Shown: positions 53,620 to 62,123 of the stretch, piece by piece | How the letters are laid out: every line of letters begins with the position of its first letter | Numbering within the stretch: position 1 is the first letter of the stretch | Notes under the pieces: generated by a model | What the model saw: only the letters and a program-made list of their open reading frames with translations | Database searches by the model: none | What the model was told of the DNA's origin: nothing | DNA from: Microcoleus sp. bin38.metabat.b11b12b14.051 | GTDB lineage: Bacteria; Cyanobacteriota; Cyanobacteriia; Cyanobacteriales; Microcoleaceae | Direction: 5' to 3' | Assembly: GCF_013299165.1 (NCBI RefSeq) | Contig: NZ_JAAFKD010000004.1 | Span: 1-64,000, forward strand | Length of the DNA stretch: 64,000 nt | Position numbers and translations under genes: made by a program

Positions 53620-55551
53620 TTAGTCAATTTTATCTTTGGTGTTGAGGATTTTTGGCAAGTTAATTTTTGCCCAATTCCAGATTTGCTCGGCGATTTTTTC
53701 GATGCGTAGCATGACGAGATCGAGCCATTCGAGCACTTGTTCTAGCGGGTGCTTAATGTATCCCATCGATTCGGCTTTTGTTTCTAGGTATTCGTCTTCG
53801 GGTTGGGCCGCCACACTCTGATTTTTTGCTTGTGCTGTTGTTGTGACGGGGCTGTACCGGCTCGTTGGCTGGCTGATGGCTGCTGGTGATTTGCCTGTTG
53901 GTGTGGTGTTGGAGTTTGTGTGTTTTGACACTTGGGTTTCCTGGGCACACCCTGGGGTGGATGCTGTTGCAAGTGGGGAGCTGTTTTCGGGAGTGACTGC
54001 TAAATTTGATGTTGCTGCGGGTTGATTGTTTGGGACTTTGGTCGCCAGCAGGCTTTGTTTGAGCTGCGCTACCAGGCGGTGAATTGCTTCTGGGTAGGGG
54101 GATGTTGGGATCGCGGTCGATCGACCTTCTCCTATTTCTTGCTTGACTTTAGGGATATTTTGTGATCTGTCGCTCTGAGCTGTTGCTTCTGCTGCGATCG
54201 ACTGCTGCGGTGCTGCTTCCCCGAATAAGTCTTCCCACTTCAGCCACGGTCGATCGCCCTCTGGGGATTTTTCGGCTTCTTCTCGCTGGCGCTGTTTTAA
54301 ATAATACTGGATTGAGACGGATTTCTCCGTGTTATCACTGGCAGCAGTTTCTTTGCCCAGCAGGTTGTCTACTGACGACCAAATCATTTTTTCGATGTTT
54401 TGAGCGTATTTTTCCAGGATTTCACGGGCGGAAAGACCTAAGTTATTTTCCGAGTTCGATGTGTTATTTGTTACCTCCGGGTTGGTGGCTGCGGTTTTGG
54501 CGGTGGGGGGGAGGCTAAATTCTTCGAGGTTGACGGCTGCGCGATCGAGTAAGGTAACAAATGAGATCGGATTGCCGGAGCGATCGAATTTGCTGTTAAA
54601 ATTATTTGGTAATTCTGGGGTAGGGCTGTCGGTTGCCTTTGATGCAGCAATCGACTGCTGTGGGATGTTGGCGATCACGATCGAGGTGGTGGCTTTTTCG
54701 AGTAAGATAGCGTTGCGGTCGATCGCGGATTTGACCGCTAAGATTGATTCTCCAAACTGATTTCTTTTCAGAGCAACCGGACTCGTCTGAAGCCAAGCCA
54801 TCAATTCCCAAAAACGTCGCATTGGTGGAAGCTGAGCTTTTTTGGCTGCCGATGCTAAACCGAGATTAAATTTTAATTCTTTTTGAGTAATTTCGCGCCG
54901 TTCTTGCCCGCAGTTGGCGACTTCCCAAGTAATGCGACTTTCCAGGAATTCTTGCTGTTGGGGTGTCAACATATCTAAAATCCGATTTTCACCTCCCACC
55001 AAGACTAAAGTGCGGGCGGGGATAAAACTGGCGATTCCTTGAACTTTTGGCGGGCTGGTTAATTTAGTTTTAGCCAGGGGGTATTTGCCGGCGGAAGTTG
55101 TTCGATCTTTGGCGGTTTGTAGGCTAAGATTGATTGCTGCTTTGGAGGTGGCTGCGGTATTTTCCTGGATTAACTGCGGGAAGCTGGCTGCTGTTGTGGC
55201 GGTTTGCGACGAGTTTAGCAGATTTTCTGCCAGGTACAAAATTTGGGCGATCGAACTTTCTTCGGAGTTTTCCGGCAAATACCAATTTTCCGACAAATCA
55301 GGATTGTCGCCGGCAAATTCTTGAAGTTCCGGTAAATCTATAGTTTGACTCGATTCCCGCAACTGTCGGCTCAGCATTCGCGAACTTTGAACGAGCAAGT
55401 AAGCTGGATAAAGTAGAATTTGGGTAGTGCTGAGGGTGGCTTGCTTGATTTGTCGCCAAGTGCGATCGCAATTATCGGCGACTTGGCGGGACTGTTTGGA
55501 TATAAAATTTAATAGTCGGCTTTGGTATGGGCCGTAGTAGCCGTTTGACAT
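53620..55551 (-). CDS. Conserved hypothetical cyanobacterial protein
   Basis: A 643-residue protein. The N-terminus (MSNGYYGPYQSRLLNFISKQSRQ...WRQIKQATLSTTQILLYPAYLLVQSSR) is conserved-looking with an amphipathic, possibly membrane-touching helix. A middle part has a WEVANCGQERREITQKELKFNL segment, and the C-terminus (HPLEQVLEWLDLVMLRIEKIAEQIWNWAKINLPK) is helical and aromatic. Between them are long Ser/Thr/Ala-rich low-complexity linkers. I know no function. I start at ATG 55551, where the conserved segment begins; an in-frame start at 55617 adds 22 residues. Confidence 0.75.
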   Translation of the reverse strand: MSNGYYGPYQSRLLNFISKQSRQVADNCDRTWRQIKQATLSTTQILLYPAYLLVQSSRMLSRQLRESSQTIDLPELQEFAGDNPDLSENWYLPENSEESSIAQILYLAENLLNSSQTATTAASFPQLIQENTAATSKAAINLSLQTAKDRTTSAGKYPLAKTKLTSPPKVQGIASFIPARTLVLVGGENRILDMLTPQQQEFLESRITWEVANCGQERREITQKELKFNLGLASAAKKAQLPPMRRFWELMAWLQTSPVALKRNQFGESILAVKSAIDRNAILLEKATTSIVIANIPQQSIAASKATDSPTPELPNNFNSKFDRSGNPISFVTLLDRAAVNLEEFSLPPTAKTAATNPEVTNNTSNSENNLGLSAREILEKYAQNIEKMIWSSVDNLLGKETAASDNTEKSVSIQYYLKQRQREEAEKSPEGDRPWLKWEDLFGEAAPQQSIAAEATAQSDRSQNIPKVKQEIGEGRSTAIPTSPYPEAIHRLVAQLKQSLLATKVPNNQPAATSNLAVTPENSSPLATASTPGCAQETQVSKHTNSNTTPTGKSPAAISQPTSRYSPVTTTAQAKNQSVAAQPEDEYLETKAESMGYIKHPLEQVLEWLDLVMLRIEKIAEQIWNWAKINLPKILNTKDKID

Positions 55552-55733
55552 AAGTTTAATTATTGAATTCAGGTTTGAGATTCGCGCCGGAATTTCTGAA
55601 TTTTGCAGTAAAATCAAACCAGGAGCTTAATCGCAGTTTCAAAATTTCTGAAACCTTTATTTCTTCGCGTCCTTCGCGTCTTCGCGGTTCAATTCCGATC
55701 CCGATTCCTACGCAACTCCTATTTTAGCTAAAA

Positions 55734-58700
55734 ATGAACGCTTCTGTGCCACCTGCTAGCAATAATATTTCTGAAGTTGTCAAGAAGTTGCGCCGCCTCA
55801 GTCAAGTGGAGGTTCTGTCTGGTTGGAAATATTGCGATGGGGACTCGGTAGGTATTTCTAACGCAAAGGTGGCGGAACTTAACGGGAAAGGACATATTGC
55901 TTGGCCGTCTGGGAAGCAAGTTGTTTTTTTGGCGCAGAAATTCGTGATTCCTGACAATTTGCACGGCTATCCGCTGGTGGGTTTGCGGTTGCTGTTGGGC
56001 TTGACTTGGTGGGCAGAAGATGCTGCAATTTTTGTTAACGGTGAGTTAGTCGGACAAGGTGATTTGTTCGATTGTGCCGATCGAGTTTTGTTGAGTTCGT
56101 CGGTAAGTCCGGGAGATGAATTTTTGGTTGTGTTGCGCTTGATAAGCCCCGGCCACGACAGCGGTGCTCTAGTGCGATCGATTTGTTTGTACGAAGCTGC
56201 CGATCCTGGTTGTTTCGATCCGGGCTTTGTGGCGGACGAATTAGAGATTTTGCAACGGGCGATCGATCAAAATTTACCAAATCAAATTTTTTCAGGTTTT
56301 GCCACACTAAATTTAGCAAGCAGTCCAATTTTTGTCAATGCCCAACTGCTAAAATCTCAGATTGATTTGGCGGTGGGTAATATTGATTGGTCTGCTTTGC
56401 CGAACCGACAAAAGTTCGATCGCTCTTTGTCTGTTTTGCGGCACAATTTACTGGGATATCTGCGGGCTTTTTCTGAAGAGTTGGATGCTTTAACCGCAGA
56501 GGGCGCTGAGGACACGGAGGGAGGAGTTAGTGTTGCTTTTTCTGATGTTGCTGAAAATCATCATGGTACATCTATATATATCAGGGAAAATCCTGAGTGT
56601 TCCTCTTTTTCTGAAGAGTTGGATGCTTTAACCGCAGAGGGCGCTGAGGGCGCTGAGGGAGGAGTTAGTGTTGCTTTTTCTGAGGTTGCTGAAAATCATC
56701 ATGGTACATCTATATATATCAGGGAAAATCCTGAGTGTTCCTCTTTTTCTGAAGAGTTGGATGCTTTAACCGCAGAGGGCGCAGAGGGCGCTGAGGGAGA
56801 TATTGGTGTTGCTTTTTCTGATGTTGCTGAAAATCATCATGGTACATCTATATATATCAGGGAAAATCCTGAGTGTTCCTCTTTTTCTGAAGAGTTGGAT
56901 GATTTAACCGCAGAGGGCGCAGAGGGCGCTGAGGGAGGAGTTAGTGTTGCTTTTTCTGAGGTTGCTGAAAATCATCATGGTACATCTATATATATCAGGG
57001 AAAATCCTGAGTGTGCTTCTTTTTCTGAAGAGTTGGATGATTTAACCGCAGAGGGCGCAGAGGGCGCTGAGGGAGGAGTTAGTGTTGCTTTTTCTGAGGT
57101 TGCTGAAAATCATCATGGTACATCTATATATATCAGGGAAAATCCTGAGTGTGCTTCTTTTTCTGAAGAGTTGGATGATTTAACCGCAGAGGGCGCAGAG
57201 GGCGCTGAGGGAGGAGTTAGTGTTGCTTTTTCTGAGGTTGCTGAAAATCATCATGGTACATCTATATATATCAGGGAAAATCCTGAGTGTGCTTCTTTTT
57301 CTGAAGAGTTGGATGATTTAACCGCAGAGGGCGCAGAGGGCGCTGAGGGAGGAGTTAGTGTTGCTTTTTCTGAGGTTGCTGAAAATCATCATGGTACATC
57401 TATATATATCAGGGAAAATCCTGAGTGTGCTTCTTTTTCTGAAGAGTTGGATGATTTAACCGCAGAGGGCGCAGAGGGCGCTGAGGGAGGAGTTAGTGTT
57501 GCTTTTTCTGAGGTTGCTGAAAATCATCATGGTACATCTATATATATAGGTGAAACTGGCGATATAGCTTTTCTCCATCAAGCAAGGCACTCGCCAGCCA
57601 ATCAGCAATCAGCAATTACCAATCAGCAATTACCAATCAGCAATTACCAATCCAGACCTGACTCACTGAAAGTTTGCCAGAAATCTATATATATAGGTAA
57701 AATTTATTTGGTTGGTCACGCTCATTTAGACTTAGCTTGGTTGTGGCCGGTACCGGAAACTTGGGAAGCAGCAGAGCGAACTTTTGAGTCGGTATTGAAA
57801 TTGCAATCTGAGTTTCCCGATTTGATTTTTTGTCATTCAACTCCGGCGCTTTATGCTTGGATGGAAGAGCACCGCCCGGATTTATTTGCTGCGATTCAGA
57901 AACAGGTAGCTGCGGGTTGTTGGGAAGTTGTTGGCGGGATGTGGGTTGAACCGGATTTAAACTTGATTTCGGCTGAGTCGATGGTGCGACAAGTTTTTTA
58001 CGGACAGCGTTATGCGAAAGAAAAGTTTGGGGAATTGATGCGGGTGGCTTGGCTACCGGATACTTTTGGTTTTGGATGGCAATTACCCCAGATTTTGCGG
58101 CAAGGTGGAGTTGATTATTTTGTGACGCAAAAGTTGCGCTGGAATGATACGACGGAATTTCCCTACGGTGCCTTTGGCTGGGAAGGGTTGGACGGTACTA
58201 CAATATTTAGCATGATGTCTGGTGCGATCGGCGAAAGTGTAGAATCTGTAAAAATGGCAAGTTACGCTTTTGATTGGCAAGTTAAAACTAATTTACTGGA
58301 TGCTCTTTGGTTGCCGGGAGTTGGCGACCACGGCGGCGGCCCGACTCGCGATATGCTAGAGGTGGCGAAACGCTGGAAATTGTCGCCTTTTTTCCCGAAG
58401 TTGCATTTTGCTAAAGCAGTTGATTATCTATCTTTGATTGAAAGTCAGTTTTTGTCACCAGTGGCGGATTCCCAGTCTCAATCCTCTATTTCGCAACCGC
58501 CAACTCAGGAAAATTTACATATTACTGAAGTCGCCGAAAATTTGTCGTCAGATATCGCTAAGGAAGGTGGCGCCGAAAATTCGACAACTTTACCCGCAAG
58601 TCAAACGACATCGCCCGAATACGGGGAAAGTTTTCAACTTGGGAAGACAGCCGATAATTTGGTGGCGTCAGGCGGTAATTTTTCCGGCGAAATGTCGGAA

Positions 58701-60620
58701 TTAAAGCCTGAATACCTTGATTTGCCAGCAGAGATTCACAACGAAAAATCTCAACTACCAAATTCTCCCCATCTCCCTCTCCCTCACGCCCCTATTCTCC
58801 CGATTTGGAAAGACGAACTTTATTTAGAGTTCCATCGAGGCTGCTACACGACTCGCGCCGACCAAAAACGCCAAAACCGCCGCTGTGAAGAATTGCTTTA
58901 TCAAGCGGAATTGCTGTCTGCGATCGCCACAATTTGCACTGGTGCGGTTTATCCTCGATCCGAGCTAGAATCAGCTTGGAAACAAATTTTGTTTAACCAG
59001 TTTCACGATATTTTGCCCGGTTCTGCGATCGCCCAGGTCTACACTGATGCTAATCTAGCCTTTGCCGAGGTCGATCACGCTTGTCGCCACATCCTGCTAC
59101 AATCTTTAGATGCCATCGCAGCTCGAATTTCTCTGCCTGCTCCACCGCAGCCGGACGCTCAACCGATTTTTGTTTTCAATACTCTCAATTGGTCGCGATC
59201 GCAGGTTGTCGCCGTACCGCTTCCCGATTCCTCCTCGGCTTGGCAAATTTACGATTTGTGCCCACACCGCCTGACTTCACAGATTCTCGCGGGCGATCGA
59301 GAGTCATTGCCCTTTACAATTTTATTCTCTGCCAGTGACATCCCGGCGATCGGCTACCGCGTGTTTTGGCTCTGTCGGGAAGTTCAAACTGTCGATCGTC
59401 CGCCTGTAAGCTCAGCCACGGAAAAAAACACAGAGTTATCAAAACTTACATACGGTATAGCACAAAAAAACACGCCTTGTCAAGAAACGCATTTTGTAGC
59501 CCCAGAAATCATCTTAGAAAATGAACTTATTCGGGCAATAGTAGACGCAGAAACTGGCAACTTATCCAGCATTTGGGATAAAGTAAATCAACGAGAAGTC
59601 CTGAATGCAGCCGGAGGCAATCAACTGCAAGCCTTTCAAGACAGCGGCCAATATTGGGATGCTTGGAACATCGATCCGAATTATCAACAACATCCATTAC
59701 CCGCGCCGCTACTCAAAGAAATTTCTTGGGTAGAGCGGGGAGAAGTGCGACAGAGTTTGCGCGTGGTTGTGCAAATTGGTAAATCGGAGTTTCGCCAATA
59801 TTATACAGTAGAGAAAGGTTCGCCGCTGCTGAAAATTAAGACAGTTGCAGATTGGCAAGAAACTCACGTATTAGTAAAAACAGCCTTCGGATTAAATGTA
59901 GAAGCAGATTTTGCAACGTGCGAAATTCCCGGCGGCGCGATCGCGCGATCGACAAAACCGCAGACACCCGCCGAAAAAGCCAAATGGGAAGTACCGATTT
60001 TGCGCTGGACAGATATCAGCAATGACGGTTTTGGAGTGAGTTTGCTTAACGATTGCAAATACGGCTGCGACATTCAACCGAATCAAATTAGGCTGACTTT
60101 GCTCCGGGGTTCGACTTGGCCCGATGAAGCGGCCGATCGAGGAGTCAGCGAATTTACTTGTGCAGTCTATCCTCACGCTGGAAATTGGCAGGATGCCGGC
60201 ACAGTTCGGCGCGGGTACGAGTTGAATTTGCCACTGTTGGTAAAGGTACTGCCGAAGTTGGGGGAAAATCAAAATCCGACTCTACCCGCAGTTGGCAAGT
60301 TCCTAGATTTAGCAGCCCAAAATCTAGTGTTGATGGCATTTAAACAGTCGGAAGACAATCCGAATGTGTGGATTTTGCGCTGTGGTGAATCCGAGGGGAA
60401 AGAAGCCGTGCTAGAGTTGGATAGCGATTTGGGATTACAGATTTCCGAGTCAGTGGATTTGCTAGAAAGACCTGCAAATTTGTCTGAAAAGTTGCTTCAA
60501 GGGCGAGGTTTTAAAATAGAACCTTGGAAAATAGCCAGTTTTGCTGTTGTAATGAACCGCGAAGGCGCTAAGGACGCGAAGGAAGAGGGGAAGGGAATAA
60601 CGGATAATTTCAAAATCTAA
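55734..60620 (+). CDS. GH38 alpha-mannosidase with in-frame repeat expansion
   Basis: A 1628-residue glycoside hydrolase of family 38, which removes alpha-mannose by a zinc-dependent retaining mechanism. N-terminal beta domain (about 1-190), catalytic start HAHLDLAWLWP with zinc ligands H664 and D666, nucleophile D776 in WLPDTFGFG, a further zinc His in FNQFHDILPGSAI, and C-terminal beta domains (about 1200-1600). Usual length is about 1050. The excess comes from (1) eight 46-residue repeats at residues 246-613, core FSEELDDLTAEGAEGAEGG, (2) a second low-complexity insertion about 905-1015, and (3) a repeat-derived tail (MNREGAKDAKEEGKG...). All keep frame. Cytosolic; substrate unknown, possibly storage or surface glycan turnover. 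Confidence 0.9.
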   Translation: MNASVPPASNNISEVVKKLRRLSQVEVLSGWKYCDGDSVGISNAKVAELNGKGHIAWPSGKQVVFLAQKFVIPDNLHGYPLVGLRLLLGLTWWAEDAAIFVNGELVGQGDLFDCADRVLLSSSVSPGDEFLVVLRLISPGHDSGALVRSICLYEAADPGCFDPGFVADELEILQRAIDQNLPNQIFSGFATLNLASSPIFVNAQLLKSQIDLAVGNIDWSALPNRQKFDRSLSVLRHNLLGYLRAFSEELDALTAEGAEDTEGGVSVAFSDVAENHHGTSIYIRENPECSSFSEELDALTAEGAEGAEGGVSVAFSEVAENHHGTSIYIRENPECSSFSEELDALTAEGAEGAEGDIGVAFSDVAENHHGTSIYIRENPECSSFSEELDDLTAEGAEGAEGGVSVAFSEVAENHHGTSIYIRENPECASFSEELDDLTAEGAEGAEGGVSVAFSEVAENHHGTSIYIRENPECASFSEELDDLTAEGAEGAEGGVSVAFSEVAENHHGTSIYIRENPECASFSEELDDLTAEGAEGAEGGVSVAFSEVAENHHGTSIYIRENPECASFSEELDDLTAEGAEGAEGGVSVAFSEVAENHHGTSIYIGETGDIAFLHQARHSPANQQSAITNQQLPISNYQSRPDSLKVCQKSIYIGKIYLVGHAHLDLAWLWPVPETWEAAERTFESVLKLQSEFPDLIFCHSTPALYAWMEEHRPDLFAAIQKQVAAGCWEVVGGMWVEPDLNLISAESMVRQVFYGQRYAKEKFGELMRVAWLPDTFGFGWQLPQILRQGGVDYFVTQKLRWNDTTEFPYGAFGWEGLDGTTIFSMMSGAIGESVESVKMASYAFDWQVKTNLLDALWLPGVGDHGGGPTRDMLEVAKRWKLSPFFPKLHFAKAVDYLSLIESQFLSPVADSQSQSSISQPPTQENLHITEVAENLSSDIAKEGGAENSTTLPASQTTSPEYGESFQLGKTADNLVASGGNFSGEMSELKPEYLDLPAEIHNEKSQLPNSPHLPLPHAPILPIWKDELYLEFHRGCYTTRADQKRQNRRCEELLYQAELLSAIATICTGAVYPRSELESAWKQILFNQFHDILPGSAIAQVYTDANLAFAEVDHACRHILLQSLDAIAARISLPAPPQPDAQPIFVFNTLNWSRSQVVAVPLPDSSSAWQIYDLCPHRLTSQILAGDRESLPFTILFSASDIPAIGYRVFWLCREVQTVDRPPVSSATEKNTELSKLTYGIAQKNTPCQETHFVAPEIILENELIRAIVDAETGNLSSIWDKVNQREVLNAAGGNQLQAFQDSGQYWDAWNIDPNYQQHPLPAPLLKEISWVERGEVRQSLRVVVQIGKSEFRQYYTVEKGSPLLKIKTVADWQETHVLVKTAFGLNVEADFATCEIPGGAIARSTKPQTPAEKAKWEVPILRWTDISNDGFGVSLLNDCKYGCDIQPNQIRLTLLRGSTWPDEAADRGVSEFTCAVYPHAGNWQDAGTVRRGYELNLPLLVKVLPKLGENQNPTLPAVGKFLDLAAQNLVLMAFKQSEDNPNVWILRCGESEGKEAVLELDSDLGLQISESVDLLERPANLSEKLLQGRGFKIEPWKIASFAVVMNREGAKDAKEEGKGITDNFKI
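56469..57572 (+). repeat. 138-bp in-frame tandem repeat, eight copies, within the GH38 gene
   Basis: Units start every 138 bases from 56469. The first three carry GATGCT (Asp-Ala) and the last five GATGAT (Asp-Asp) at the same place; copies 4-7 are almost identical. The last copy ends in CATCTATATATATAGGTGAAA, and the same TCTATATATATAGGTAAAA recurs at 57684-57702 where the catalytic domain resumes, as if the array grew between a duplicated site. The ACCGCAGAGGGCGC core resembles the ACCGCGAAGGCGC element found at the gene's 3' end (60555) and inverted before its start (55664). Confidence 0.92.
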
Positions 60621-61826
60621 GGTAATGCCGATCGCCTTTTCGTACAGCCAAAAATAGCAAATTACCAAAGTAATGCCCGTCAGCGGCAGCCCGAACCGCA
60701 AATGTTCGTTAAAAGTTAAATTATAGCCGATTTTGCTGCAACTTCGGCGACAATTAAATTAGCCACAGAACCTAACAAAGTTAGATGACCCGCCATGGTG
60801 GAACCCGCCGCTAACATCAACCAAGCCGAGGTATCTGTTTTGACAATGAGTGATTGCAGAACTAATACTGCCGGCACGTTAGAAATCAAGTTAGACAGAA
60901 TTACTGTTACTCCCAACAAACTCAGCGGTGTATTTGTAAAATTAGTTAGAGAGTCTAACAAACCCAGTTGTTGAGTTGCCTTAGTCACGACAAACAAGCC
61001 CGCAAACATTATTAGCAAATTCCCATCCACTCCTTGCAAAATGCGATCGGACTTGACGCGCCTGGTAATTAACAATATACTGGCAGCTATCCAGGCAAAT
61101 TCTACTCGATGTGCTCGAACTAAAAAAGCTAGTAACAGTCCTGCTGTTACCAATAAAGTTTTTGTCAGTAAAGGCTTGAACAAGCGATACCTGACTTGGG
61201 GAACTTCTGGCAAAGATTGGTAAGAAAGCACTTCTGGATAAAGCAACCACAGCGAAGCTACTTGTACCAGCAAACAAATTAAAGCTATTGGTGCGAGAGA
61301 GCGGCAAAATTATCAATAACTAATTCCGGAAAAATGACCGACAAGAATATTTTGTGGGTTGCCGCTCACAGTTGCTACCGAACCTAAATTAGTACCTCCA
61401 GCTAAGGCCAGAAGATAAGGGATAGGATTCAGAGACAAAGAGCGAGTCAGAGTTAGGGTTAAAGGAGCGAGTAAAATGGCGGTGGTGTCGTTGAGAAAAA
61501 ATGCCGAGAGAATGCCACTGCCAAAAGTAACGGCTACCAAAATCCCGAAGGGAGAACGAGTGCAGCGAGTTAAAACTTCCAAAGCCAGTTGAAAAAAAAC
61601 CGGATGCTCCCAAAGCCGAATTAACTACGATCATTCCCAACAAAAAAACGATCGTACTAGGGTCGATCGCCCGCCAAGCAGTTTTCAGGTCGAGCATCCC
61701 CAAAGCCACGGCAAAAGCTGACCCAACAATTGCGATAGCAGCCCGGTTCATCCGCAGCCCCGGCAAATACCCCAAGCCGAAACCCAAGTAGCTCGTTCCC
61801 AACACTAGATATTGAAGTGTTATCAT
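60621..61826 (-). pseudogene. Anion permease (ArsB/NhaD or SLC13-like), frameshifted
   Basis: The translation is a 12-helix ion-transporter-type protein in several frames. Part A (61826 to about 61600): MITLQYLVLGTSYLGFGLGYLPG...FLLGMIVVNSALGASGFF. Part B (about 61591 to 61313): QLALEVLTRCTR...FLNDTTAILLAPL...GGTNLGSVATVSGNPQN. Part C (61273 region to 60716): YPEVLSY...LSNLISNVPAVLVLQSL. Part D (about 60735 to 60640): LTFNEHLRFGLPLTGITLVI. Lesions: an A8 run (61592-61599) that is one base too long for continuous reading, TGA-TAA stops at about 61310-61315 with local compensating shifts, and one base missing at about 60738. The 3' end overlaps the GH38 end region. Assembly error cannot be excluded for a single lesion, but three or more favour decay. 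Confidence 0.8.
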
Positions 61827-62123
61827 AGATAATTAAAACCCTTGGTTGCCCGTTTTTCCACGGTCGAAAATCCTCAAAGTCCAGGCGCGGTAATTGCAGC
61901 TCAACCTGCGGCCACCGCAACTAGCGAGAAATATTGCTGGCAAACAATCTACTAACTACAAACAAACAAACACAGGGGTTGCATTGGCAAGTAAAAATCA
62001 GCGCGCTGGACAAGTTATAATTTTGTTACAAGTTGTAACTTTTTTAAACAACAGTTTAATTTAGTTTGAGAACAAAGTTAAATTCCAGAAAGTAAAACTA
62101 ATTATAGTCGAGTTAATCTAAAC

